Source: Patiria pectinifera
Lineage: Eukaryota; Echinodermata; Asteroidea; Valvatida; Asterinidae
Assembly: GCA_029964075.1 (NCBI GenBank)
Contig: CM057150.1
Span: 6,223,900-6,287,899 of the forward strand
Direction: 5' to 3'
Length of the DNA: 64,000 nucleotides
This document shows, in pieces, positions 11,750-22,584 of this stretch. Under the pieces are notes generated by a model. The model had not been told where the DNA came from, made no database searches, and saw only the letters and a program-made list of their open reading frames with translations. The first letter of the stretch is position 1. The number at the start of each line of letters is the position of its first letter. The translations under genes were made by a program, and so were the position numbers.

Positions 11750-13072
11750 TAAAAAAACAAAAATGCAACGTGTGAAGTGTTTGTAGCCTTAAAATGGCAT
11801 CGTTAGAGCGCCCTCATTTTCTCAAAATATGGCCTATTGGTTCATACCTCTGAAGTACAACAGCAGACTGTTGGACGGTATTGGCGCTTGGCAAAAGCTG
11901 TCATACAGTAGATCCACACCGAACACGTTTTCTGGACTGTACGCGGTGCTGTGACCCTGGAAACACATGCCGTGACCGAGACTAAGTGACGTGAAACAGT
12001 CACAATTGTCGTCGTCAATTTGGAGAGACTTGACGCCGTGTTCCTCGCGGTAGTGGAAACTGTCCTGTGCTTGAGCAGGGGCCGTTCCTGAAAAGTAGAA
12101 GTTCCCAACAATAATAAGCTCCAAAGGTTTGTTTTTTAATTCTGTAGACGTATCACAGAAGGAGTTTATTGAGTGAATTGGATAGAAATAAAAGTGTTTA
12201 AATATGGTATTCATGAAGCGACCCCTGACCTGGTGGCGAAACAAACTTCTCCCTGAGAGTGCAATCTACCACCTTATAAGGTCATTTTTATTGACATAAA
12301 CTGTGACTCTTTCTGTGCCACGGAGGAGGGTCAGAGTGGGAGTCTAGGTGCAAAACCTTTGGTTGCTCAACTGGCATTTCACACAAGTTGATAGTATGTG
12401 CGTAGTACAGGGTGGCAGCTAATTTTACTTCCCTGGCGCATTGTAACATTGACCAATGAAACAAGTGCGTTTGGTCCTAAATAATTACGTATGAGGTTTA
12501 CAATAACGCAATACTTACCAGCCACAGTAGTCGGATTCCAGACGTTTCCATTTTTGACTGTGCTTTCCTGGTGATCGTGGAAGGCCTGCCACACAGCGTG
12601 TGCTACGTCATTATCAGGATTGAACGCCCACCTTGGGGAAAGTAAAATCAGATAGCGAACTGAATATCCCACACGTACAGTTTGCAAATCTAGCACCATT
12701 TGTTATTACTATAGCCTTTTTGAAATTCGGCAGACACAGTCGGAGGGCGCTATTTGGCTCAGTACATTTCGATAACGTCACAAGCAAGTAATAAGGCCCG
12801 AAAATGCCTACGCCATGCGAACCTGTATACGTTCCCAGCTGAATCTCTGCCCAGCATCTCTGCCGAGGATTCCTGCAGTTCTTGAGGCAGCCGACTGAAA
12901 CAATAGAGGGCGCTAGCCTCACAGTCGCCATATTCCTCTGCAATTGAAAATAGAATGCAACAGTGACACGTAGAAAGATGTCGCCGAAACACAAGGTCAA
13001 AAACGATTCAAGCTGTTCATATAGGTGATTGTCCTATGAGTTTACACAATGCCTTTGGGCAAATGTCATTAA

Positions 13073-13226
13073 AAACATGGTCATGGACATGAGCAAGGAC
13101 ATGGACAGCGACCTGGATTTGGAGATGGATTTGAACATGGACATAAACATGGACATGGACATGAACGGACACGGACACGGGTATGGACATGGACACGAAC
13201 ATGGACATAGACATGGAAATGGACAG
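13073..13226. repeat. Hexamer minisatellite (ATGGAC type), array alpha, gene II intron 4
   Basis: Tandem six-base units close to ATGGAC with variants. A related shorter array is at 34312-34436 in gene I. All frames stay open because the unit contains no stop, so the long reading frames here are not genes. Confidence 0.85.
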
Positions 13227-13470
13227 CTACCTGGACGCGATATTTTTTCCATACCATATAATTATTCATTATGGGCGTTTATCAAAGCACGTTGAGTTGC
13301 AAGTCGGGTTCTTAGACGGCCATATTAAATTGAAAGCAAGGTAAAAACTTAATTTTTGGAACTTGCGAAGAGAAACGAAAGATATCACATGAAGTTAATC
13401 ACAACTTCATACCAGTCTGCTCTGATGAATAATTTAAACTTTGTGATTGAATTATGCGCTAATGTTTTAA

Positions 13471-13918
13471 CCCTAAAGGGCCCGGGGGGGGGGGGGGGCG
13501 GAATCCGCCCCCCCCCCTCAACATTTTCCGTGATAGCCTCTAAAAAATTTTTTTTGCGACCCGAGCTGTTATGACTTTTTAGCCTCGAGCTTTGCGCATC
13601 TTTTGGTACCAAAAACATAAAAATCGGACCACGGGTTGCCGCGTAGCCCAAAATTTTCACGCGCCGTGAAAACTGAATTTTTGCATATACGTCGTGTACA
13701 CAGAGCAGAATTGCCATTCGTACATATGAATAATTAATTAGCCATAATTCCAAAACCCTTTGACCTATAGTCATGAAATTTCTTGGGTATGTTTAGCGAG
13801 AGTTGCTCTATGCATGTACTGAGTTTTAAAAATTTTCGACACTCGATGGCCGAGATCTTAGGGGGGGGCGGAATCCCCCCGGCTGAGAGATGGTCAAAAT
13901 AACCCGGCCCCTTTAGGG
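13471..13918. mobile_element. piggyBac-like MITE, TTAA duplication
   Basis: The ends are CCCTAAAGGGCCCGG and, inverted, CCCTAAAGGGGCCGG, flanked by TTAA on both sides (13467-13470 and 13919-13922). Gene I has the empty site, a single TTAA at 34937-34940. TTAA targeting with CCCT ends is the piggyBac hallmark. The 448-bp element has long G and C runs and no transposase. It inserted into intron 4 of gene II after the two genes separated. Confidence 0.85.
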
Positions 13919-14123
13919 TTAAGCCACATTTAAAAAAGAAAAGAAAAATGAAGTTAGAATGTATAAATAGTCTGGCACCATCCTATTCAACAGTTCACAA
14001 TTTATAACATGCATTCAGGGAACACAACATAAATGGCTTCCTCGTATTGGCTTCTGATAAGGTCCATAGCGCCCTCCATGTAATTCTCTATATAATAGTG
14101 ACTGTGTGGTATTGAAAATAATC

Positions 14124-14878
14124 GCGACCTGAACGTGGCCATAGACATGCATGGGCATGGACATGGGCGTGGACATGGTAATGGCATGCACATTGACATG
14201 GGCATGCGCATGGACATTGACATGGGCATGGGCGTAGGCGTGGACATGATAATGGGCATGAAAATGGGCATGGGCATGGACATTGACATGGGCATGGACA
14301 TTGACACGGGCATAGGCATGGACATAGTAATTGGCATTGCCATGGGCGTGGACATGGTAATGGGCATGGACATTGACATAGGCATGGACATTGACATGGG
14401 CATGGGCATGGACATTGACATGGGCATGGGCATGGACAATGACACGGGCATGGGCATGGACATTGACACGGGCATGGGCATGGACATGGTAATGGACATT
14501 GACACGGGCGTGGACATGGTAATGGGCATGGACATTGACATGGGCATGGGCATGGACATTGACATGGGTATGGGCATGGACAATGACACGGGCATGGGCA
14601 TGGACATGGTAATGGGCATTGACATTGTCATGGACATAGGCATTGGCAGCGATCTGGACATTGAAATGGGCACGGACATAGTCATGAACATAGAAGTGGG
14701 AGTGCATGGACAGGGACATGAACATGGGCATGGAGATGGACTTGGGCATAGAGATGGATTTGGGCATGGACATGAAGATGAACAAAGACACGGACGTGAA
14801 CACGTACATGAACATGAACACGGACATGTACATGAACATGGACAAAATATGGACATGGACATGGACATGAACATTAAC
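14124..14878. repeat. Hexamer minisatellite (GGCATG/GACATG), array beta, gene II intron 4
   Basis: About 750 bp of six-base units, mainly ATGGGC, ATGGAC and ATTGAC, with higher-order repeats of 18-30 bp. The orthologous array in gene I (35157-35582) is about 425 bp, so copy number differs. Reading frames of nearly 300 codons on both strands come from the repeat. Confidence 0.9.
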
Positions 14879-15396
14879 AAAAGTTTACGGTTTTACCTTG
14901 CAATACATCAGTCACAACATCTGTACCCGGCCAAACGGTACCAGTCCACCACCAGAACAACCTCCAACGTGCTCCATCCTCGTTGATCACAGGGTAATCG
15001 GAAGATGCTACCAACATAATTAAATATATATATATTTTCTCAAGTGTAAAACTTCTTTTAGATTTCAAAAATATTTCCAAACACTATGTTGTACCCACGT
15101 TTAATGCCTGTGCTATGTTCAGGCATAGAATGAAAGCCTTTTATTAGCACCATATCAAGTGTAAATTGTAGGAAACGACTTTCGGAGTTAAAGTCTCAAA
15201 ACGTGTCCCAGAAAAAAATACTCATACTTGTAAATAAGTAAACCTCACTCCTTTACAATTTATTCTTTTTGTACTAAATTTATCGATATTGATACCATTA
15301 TTTAACATCTAAAGAGACGTCACGATGACGCCTTCATCTGATTTCGTTTATAATTCTAAGACTAAGACCCTAAGACCCTAAAGTTGGTCCTCAACA

Positions 15397-15945
15397 AGTT
15401 CGCTCGTACCCCCCGCCCTGCAAACAGGACGCTGGGATACTCTGATGAATTCACGCTCTGATTGGTTGGATTTTTCGTGCCCAGTGACCTGCGCGTCATC
15501 AAGGTCATGATTCTGCAAGGTTTGAAACGGCCATTAATAATGATTCATTACTCTTTTATTCGAGTTTTAAGGGATGTTTTTTTTTCTCGTTGAAAAGCAT
15601 AATAATGTAGGAAATTCTGTAAAACTTATCTGTGTTGTAAATTTACAATTCCCGTCACTCACTCAGGCTCCGTTTCGAATCACGAACGGTCGGATTGCAT
15701 TATGCGACGCTCAAATTTGTGTCCACATGGTCGGCAATGAAACAGAAATCACATCCGGTATGGAATGTACGCAATTCTATGGGAAGTTTTCGGATAGCAT
15801 TTGCGCACATTGTCTAACTGCGGTCTTGAACAGCTGCAGCCAGATGCTTTATACATAGGTCATAGGCCACTTCCTTCACAAGATTCTGTGAAGCTCATCA
15901 GAGTATCCCAGTGTCCTGTTTGCAGGGCGGGGGTACGAGTGAACT
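15397..15945. mobile_element. 549-bp inverted-repeat element in gene II intron 3
   Basis: The left end AGTTCGCTCGTACCCCC and the inverted right end AGTTCACTCGTACCCCC are followed by CTGCAAACAGGAC and CTGGGATACTCTGATGA, an inverted repeat of about 55 bp. Gene I reads uninterrupted through the equivalent site near 36107. Flanks resemble CAACA/AAACA, so the target duplication is not clean. A truncated relative is at 60655-60810. Superfamily unassigned. Confidence 0.75.
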
Positions 15946-15949
15946 AAAC

Positions 15950-16560
15950 AAGTCACATCACGATGACGGCATCATGGGTAATGTGACGTCATCTTAAAGG
16001 AGCATGATTTAAAGTTCTATATCTAGAGATCAACAGGGTCAATTGGGTTGAAACTTTTTTTAATACATAGTCAGGTATAAGCTATGGTTGAAAATTAAAA
16101 TGACGTCATAATGGCGTCATCATGTCAGTTTGCATTGATTTTAAAATTATTTTCATCGTACCTGCGTTTCCTTCGACAGAGAATACAAATCCCAATTCTT
16201 TTTAAAGAGGTTTCGAAGGTCAAACATATATTCTCAACATTTGGAGAAATGTGTGACGTCACCGGGATGTCATAAGAAATGCGACTTTGTTTGTTTTTTC
16301 ATTATGGAATGTCTGATTGTCTTAAAACCTAGTGGGTTGTTAGATTATGTAAAAAGTACGATGACCTCATCGAAGAATTTTTTTTAATGAATTGTTATTA
16401 ATTGTTTTACTTCAAGAAGTGTTCTATGTTTCAATGTTGAGGTTTTTTTTACAATGTTTTGAATAATTTAGAAATGAAATAAATAGATAGGCCTCTGTTA
16501 AAAAAATGAACTATCAATAAACAACTTCGTGGAAAAGCCAGTTGTTTTGTCCACTGTGGA
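15950..16560. repeat. Intronic repeat, copy 1 (beside linker exon)
   Basis: This block aligns by eye with 17296-17905. Shared landmarks in order are TCATCATGGG, GTGACGT, ATCTTAAAGG, GATTGTCTTAAAAC, TAGTGGGT and TTTTGAATAATTTAGAAATG. It lies in intron 3 of gene II next to exon 3. Gene I keeps a shortened version at 36110-36340. Confidence 0.7.
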
Positions 16561-16990
16561 CAATCAACAAAATTCTAGTTGGTTGTTGTGTTTGTATAAA
16601 TATATTATTGCAATGCATGCCAGTTCGGGTTGCACTTATTCATACCTGGTGCAGCCGTTGTAGGCGGGGCAGTTGTAGTCAGCTCTGTTGAAGAAAATGA
16701 CATGTCACACATTTACAAAATAAAAATTAAATACCAATTTTCAGAAAAGAAATAACACAAGAAAACACATTTAGATCCCTAAAAATGTCCTGCACACAGT
16801 TTACGGGATGAAGACAAAACTACGTGTCAAATTCAAACCTGGTTCAAAGATGTGACGAATGTTGTGACGTCATCAGGAATCAAATTACAAATGATTTAAG
16901 GTCAACATTTGACAAATTACTCAGACATTAAGCTTTACAAAGGAATAAAGTAGTTTAATCATTTTTTGGTCAAGTTCTAGACATTGCCTC

Positions 16991-17287
16991 CAAGGGCGGA
17001 TCCGGGGTTCAGGGGGGCCATGCCCCCCAAAACGAAACCAATTTTTTTTTTATGTGACATCGCAATAAAGGCAGGCAATGAGTACACCATCATCTTTTCC
17101 TCAAAAAAACATTGGTTAAAGTGGTCAGAAATTGCCTCAGATCGCACCACAGAGCATCTAGAATCCAACAAAATTTCGGGGCCCTTAAGCGGGCCCCGAA
17201 CCCCACGCCGTATTTTTTTAACCCACTTTTTTGGGGGACCAAATTTTTTTTGGCCCCCCAAAAAATTGTGTCCTGGATCCGCCCTTG
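16991..17287. mobile_element. hAT-like MITE with exact 8-bp duplication in gene II intron 2
   Basis: The ends are CAAGGGCGGATCC and its inverse GGATCCGCCCTTG. The 8-bp flanks ATTGCCTC (16983-16990 and 17288-17295) are exact. Gene I has the empty site with a single ATTGCCTC at 36709-36716. The inside carries, in reverse orientation, the same module (TCTAGATGCTCTGTGG type) found four times in the hAT-like element at 8661. Confidence 0.9.
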
Positions 17288-17295
17288 ATTGCCTC

Positions 17296-17905
17296 AGGCC
17301 GATTCAACGTCATCATGGGCCTCGTGACGTAATCTTAAAGGTGCATAATTAAAAGTATTATAGCTAGAGAACAAGAAGGCCAGTGTGGTGAAACTCTGTA
17401 CATACATATTCAGGCATGTGTCGTAAATACAAATTGAGGTCATGTCATGATAACGTCATCATGTGATTATTATTGGGTTTTTTTTTGCTTTTTTCTCCAT
17501 CTTATTTACGAACGAAAGATGCTAAATTCCAAATTCGTCTTGTACTAAGAGGTTTGGAGGGTCACAGATATATGCTTAATTTTTGAGAAATGTGTTAAGT
17601 CATCGTGACATCATCACAATCCATTTTTACAGATTTTATTATGGAACAACCGATTGTCTTAAAACTTAGTGGGTAATTCAATCATGTGAAAAGTATGCAA
17701 CATATGGAATGACGGCACGATCACGTCATCCATTAATTTCTAAATGAATTTTTTTCATTAACTGATGTAATTAAGCAAGTGTTCCATGTTTCAATTTTGA
17801 TCTTTCGCTATAGTCTTTTGAATAATTTAGAAATGAAAAAATGATACAATGCAATAAATTGAAAGGCCTTCCTTCAAAATTCAACTATCAATAAATCAAC
17901 AATTC
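17296..17905. repeat. Intronic repeat, copy 2 (beside coiled-coil exon)
   Basis: Homologous to 15950-16560. It lies in intron 2 immediately before exon 2 of gene II on the plus-strand order. The gene I counterpart is 36715-37215. Confidence 0.7.
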
Positions 17906-18179
17906 GAGTTTTTGCTCTTTTTTTCTGACTTACCCTCAACCGGGGAGTCGGTGGCGTCGGCAGCGCATGGTGCTTTGGTGCACAGTTCAGCTACAACGGT
18001 CTTTAGTTTTTCACAGTCTGTTGCAGAGATCGCAGTATTTCTACGACGTCGGAGTCGTGGTCCGCGTTGCCTGAACAAGACTGTGTGGTGTTCAAAATCG
18101 GTTGCGCTGTCGCAGAAAGAGAAAGTAGAAAGAACATGCAGATGAATAGTTTTGTCACTCAGCGTTTGAGCCAGAGTTC

Positions 18180-18232
18180 TTACGGGGGGGGGGGGGGAGC
18201 GGATTCCACCCTTCGGCCCTTTTATGGTTAAG
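18180..18232. mobile_element. Possible half-copy of the piggyBac-like MITE
   Basis: A G-run, GGATTCCACCC and CCCTTTTATGGTTAA resemble one end of the element at 13471. Gene I at about 38000 lacks it. Short and degraded. Confidence 0.4.
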
Positions 18233-18353
18233 GGACGAGCAGGCCGGTATTCAAACAATAACAGCCTTGATACGGATTATTGCTAGGAACTCTGAAGGGC
18301 ACGTATTACGAAGTATAGGCCTGTACGTATAACGGAGCGCTTGAAAATAAGTG

Positions 18354-19612
18354 TGGCAACGTGCCAACCTAAGTCTGTTAATATAAGTCTGACTCCTAGT
18401 GGGGTGAAGACTATCTTCCCAAACCAAGGCACTTCCCTAGACGAGAGAGATCACTCAGAGCGACCTTCAGGGCTAAGGGTGCAGGTCCGTTTTGGTGGAA
18501 ATCTACCGCCCGATTGTGAATGAGTGTTGATTATTTATCTCTGTTAATTAACTGCACAAGAAACCTGTAAACATAAACACCGGAAGCAGAATTGTCGGTC
18601 ATCTCAAACAACAATTATCAAAATTTATTCAACAACAATCAGATACATTAATTAGCATGTGATTCGGAGGGTTATTTTATTAACAGGGTCTTCGTTAAAT
18701 TACTGGAGATAGCCCTCTGCTCGCCTATGCAACAACGCACACAGCATTAAGCACTAGATAACAATGGCTGCAATGAGCAACTATGCACAGCGCCAGTAAT
18801 GAATCGCTAAGTTAGCAATAACACAGCGTTACAAGCGCACAACAGCCACTTAGCAATGTATACTGTGACGGAATAGGAATTAAGTCACCAACTGTATGTT
18901 TTAAATACACTGGCACACTGTGAATCACCCACACTTTGCATATAAGGAATCCTTGTTTCTGATTGGTCAAATGAGTTTATACACTGTTGTATGGCAAAGA
19001 GAAGTTGTACACAGCCTATGGAGCTTGAAGTCTATAAAAGGGGTTGCAGGGCTAAGATTTAGTCAGTTGATTGCTTGAATCTCCAATGATTAGAATAATT
19101 GCTAAGGCTCTTGATTATGTGGAATGACATGACGGATGATGATGATTAAAGGATTGACCACCGTACTTGATTACTGTTTCTGTTCACCGATTACTAGTCT
19201 GTCTTACGGCATAGGGTCTACTTAGGACTAAGTCCAGGGCAAAGTCCCAAGGGACATAAGTTGTTCCACCCCCATTCCGACTCCGCCGACTCCACCCCCA
19301 TTCCGACTCCGCCGACTCCACCCACATTCCGACTCCGCTGACTTCACCCACATTCCGACTCCGCCCCATTCCTACTCAACCCACATTCTGACTCCACTGA
19401 CATTCCGACTTCACCCACTTCCTACGACTCCACATTCCGATTCCCGGTTCCCACTCCCATTCCGCTGCCCTGACTACTACTGGCTGATCCGGTCAACCGA
19501 GAAGAGGGGATAGCCTGGTGCTGTGGCTCACCACTGCAGGGATAGGACACCATCGGGACGGCACGCTACCAACCAAACCAGCCTGACGCAGGAGGGCTGG
19601 CATGACACGTCA
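18354..19612 (+). mobile_element. Solo-LTR-like fossil in gene II intron 1
   Basis: Compared with gene I, intron 1 of gene II has an insertion beginning at TGTGGCAACGTGCC (18354). This piece ends at GACACGTCACA (19612), giving TG...CA ends. It has a TATAAAAGG box near 19033, as expected for the U3/R junction. Inside is a minisatellite (19262-19450). The target duplication is not clean, so the right boundary is uncertain. It is fossil sequence without coding. Confidence 0.5.
19262..19450. repeat. Minisatellite, unit about 27 bp
   Basis: Imperfect tandem units built from CCCACATTCCGACTCCG and CCGACTCCA, about six copies. Confidence 0.75.
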
Positions 19613-20009
19613 CAATACAGTCCTATATAGCAGGGTACCCGCTAGCCCAAGTCCCACGCGCCTATACCCGGACCATCCGGACACGTAATTAACGCACTCC
19701 GAATGCTGGCACGTAAAAAGACTAGCACGAGCGGCGGAGCCGCGAGGGCCTTTACTATCTCGTGGAACTAATCACTTATTCATTTATTCACGTAATATAA
19801 ATCGAGAAATAATCCAATCATCTAACGGTGCTTTGCGGTTACCAGCAACAGCACCCGCGCCATGGCGCGCGTGCTGTCTGGCGCCAAACGACGGCTGATT
19901 TACGTTCTAATTCTGCATTTTCATTGGTCAATTCACAACGTTAATGCATTATGCATGTCTACCAAGTGGGTAGATAAATGTAAAGAAACACATAAGGGCA
20001 AACAAAACA

Positions 20010-20390
20010 ATATGTCGGTCTCTGGTCAGCGCGCGCGTCGATTTTAATCATGCGCGGCAATCTTTTTTTTCCCCAAAATGTTCCGCGGTAGCTCCAACAG
20101 CGCCCTCTATTGACGCACCTCCTCAATTTTTTTTTTTTTAACAAAGAGCACCAAGGAATTGGGAATTGCACCAAGGCTAATGACCGAGAACACCAAGACA
20201 AATTATGGAGGACACCAATGTACATGAGGACACCCCAAAAAGCAAAATAGTACCCCACCTTGTCTGTACAATCCAAGCATGAAGAAAAGAAAAAAAAAGG
20301 AAAAAAAAAAAAGTCGCGTCCCCGCGTCAATTCCGGAACTTTGGTCTGACCAGAGACCGATTTTTTTTTGGGGGGGGGGGGGGCATAAGC
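20010..20390. mobile_element. Degenerate MITE related to the one at 4270
   Basis: CGGTCTCTGGTCAG at the left and its inverse CTGACCAGAGACCG at the right form inverted ends, followed by T- and G-runs. The internal GCGCGCGTCG...CATGCGCG resembles the inside of the MITE at 4270. Confidence 0.5.
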
Positions 20391-21145
20391 GTTCTCCGCG
20401 AGATGATAAAGGCCCTCGCGGCTTTGTCGCTCGTGCTAGTCTCTTTACGTGTCAGCATCCGGGGTGCGTCAGGTGTGCGGGTAGGTGCGTGGGACTTGAC
20501 TAAAGGCTAGGTACCCGCTACGCCGTGTGTGTAAGCCAGAATTCAGCTACAAATACCAGCGCAACCCCAGTACACTTACACGGACTTTGTACACAAATCG
20601 CCTAAGCAATTACAGATAAGCAGAATACAAGTGGTTCACCTACTTCTCTGTCCGCTGCCGCAGTTACGCCCTAGCCCGCTATCTCCAGACACCCGGCACT
20701 CAACACATAAAACAGCTGAGCCCTAAACCTAGACACACAACCAGCTAGTATCTCACCTAACAACAATCACCTAAACGGTGAACCACAACTGTAACAATCA
20801 GTCCCAAAACAATCCTAAACTGGGCCTTCTAAAAACTATACCTATGGCGCGCTAAACCTATGAGAATTTAATATTAACCAATCACGTACGTGCAGCAGCT
20901 CACAGAGCTCCCAAGCTCCGCCCAGTCACTAACACACAGTAATTAAGCGTTAGTGCTGTGGTATGACGTCACAAATAAACACTTTCCGCCACATAGCCCG
21001 AGCATGGCAGAGAATGTCCCCATACTCTCAAGCCATAATACAAAACGGGAAAGTGTGACTTCATCTTAACGTCTAATAAATAATTCAATATAAAACGTAA
21101 AGCTTATTTTCATCTTTAAAACTCAAAAGAAAACATGAGGCTTAA
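20248..21145 (-). mobile_element. Fossil LTR-type block, second copy of 431-1320
   Basis: This block matches 431-1320 in the same orientation with few differences, including the module that begins TGTGGCGGAAAG on the minus strand. A short stretch of it also appears inverted at 19620-19780. It belongs to the repeat filling intron 1 of gene II. No integrase remnant is seen in this copy. Confidence 0.7.
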
Positions 21146-21359
21146 CTACAAATAATACTACAAAAAAATACAACATTTTCAACAAAGCTACAAAATAATT
21201 CCTACACATGCCTTTTTACTATGTGTTGATGGCGTTATGAGGACTCTTTTGGAAAAATATGTTGCCAACCACGGCTTCAATTTAAGCGCCTACGGCAGCC
21301 CGTACAAAATGGCGCCAATGTTTACAAACAAAAGAAAGGCCTATATGGGTGCAGACCAG

Positions 21360-21800
21360 TAAATCGGTCCGAAATTGCCTACGCCGGCCAAATCACGATT
21401 TGCATGCCCTCAAAATCGTCAGTATTTGAGCATGCTGTGGGCCATGAACTTGAGGGTTTGTAAAAAATATGGGTGGAAACAGTGCACAGGACTGGGAGCT
21501 TGCAGTTCTGTGTAATTTGGATGTAATTTGGACCCTAAAAGCGCTCTATTTTGCAATGGAGTGTAGCCATCGTTTTTCAAAATGGCGATGGGCTTCAGGT
21601 TTATTTTCAGGGGCGATCATCTTCAGATGGAAATTTCTCCTAAAAGTCATCAGTTGACCCCCCAAAAATTGAGAAGAAAATGAAAGATGATGAAATAAGC
21701 TTTAATTTGATGTGTGTCTCGAATACCTTGGAGAGTTGTGAGTATTTTCCCCGAATTTCTGAAGTGGGAGCATCACTATTGGGGTCTATGGTCTGCTACC
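21360..21800 (-). repeat. Dispersed repeat, related to 51170-51600
   Basis: The reverse complement of this stretch resembles 51170-51600: TACTT...AAAATTC, AACTCTC, CATCTTTCA, GGGTTGACC and TGACTTTT occur in the same order. No coding seen. The family is not identified. Confidence 0.45.
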
Positions 21801-22010
21801 ATATACCAGGTACGTGTAGACGCTATGGTTTACATGTACAAACCATGTGCGTGTACTAACCTATGGCGCACTAAACCTATGAGAATTATTAACCAATCAC
21901 GTACGCGCAGCAGCTCACGGAGCTCCCAAGCTCCGCCCAGTCACTAACACACAGTAATTAAGCGTTAGTGCTGTGGTATGACGTCACAAATAAACACTTT
22001 CCGCCACATA
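21800..22010 (-). mobile_element. LTR-like end module (TGTGGCGGAAAG)
   Basis: Matches 3251-3460 and, in part, 1020-1164 and 20845-20997. It contains a TGACGTCA site. It ends at GCCACA next to the resumed gene II intron. TAAG occurs at both ends of the whole 3.7-kb insertion (18350-18353 and 22011-22014). Confidence 0.6.
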
Positions 22011-22584
22011 AGCAACATCCTCATTTTGATAGCGATCTCATCTTTTTTTTAAGACCAGGTAGAAAAATAAACTAGTTTAGTCCCCGCCTGCTTCCCTTTT
22101 TTGCCGCCGGCCTCGTTTTTATTTTTTAAACATAATTATATTTGCTTTGTCTTTGTCTTTGTACTTGTGTCCAGCTTAGTTGAAGCTATGTTTACAAAAG
22201 TTCAAACTCTGGTAAAAAAAAGTAACGGCTCCTGGGGACACAAACATATCAGCAAAAGAGTCGGGGAAATGGAAGAATCAATTCGCCATCCTGGGAAATC
22301 CGGCATTTTGTGAGAAAAAAAGACCGCCTCCTTCAATTCCCCAAAAAGCCTGGAAGGAAAACTATAGTTTTAATTTGTGTTTTGGTTTTCCAAATCTTAC
22401 CGGAACTTGCTGGCCTCAGAGTGAACGAAGTCTCCTGCCTGGCTTCGACATCAGCAGAGGACACCTGCAGTACCGCTGATACAGTAGTGTGCTGTGGATC
22501 AGGGCTACACGTAGTGTGAGTATCAGCAATGACCTGCTGTGCAGTAAGACAGACGATACACATCAATGCCAACATTGATGCCAT

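Larger units (their letters stand above)
11834..22584 (-). pseudogene. Gene II: secreted coiled-coil/Trp-rich protein, exon 2 frameshift
   Basis: Seven exons: 22584-22401, 18106-17934, 16684-16646, 15007-14897, 12937-12823, 12631-12519 and 12087-11834. All have AG acceptors and GT donors at the same places and phases as gene I. Exon 2 is 173 nt instead of 174. A missing base in GTGAAAAAC (gene I has GTGGAAGAAC) puts a TAA at 18003-18005 in frame, inside the coiled coil. The other exons are open: exon 7 is identical to gene I, and exons 4 and 5 differ silently. So it is either a young pseudogene or carries a sequencing error. Intron 1 (4.3 kb) has gained about 3.7 kb of LTR-type repeats, and introns 2-4 carry MITEs absent from gene I. 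Function is unknown, presumably as for gene I. Confidence 0.8.

Noticed and set aside
14002-14986. Open frames of 276-292 codons on both strands, rich in Met, Asp, Gly or Ser
   Set aside because: They are produced by the hexamer minisatellite, which contains no stop in any frame; the sequence is intronic in gene II.
15574-15858. 94-codon plus frame
   Set aside because: It lies entirely within the inverted-repeat element at 15397-15945 and opposes the gene II intron; no protein features.
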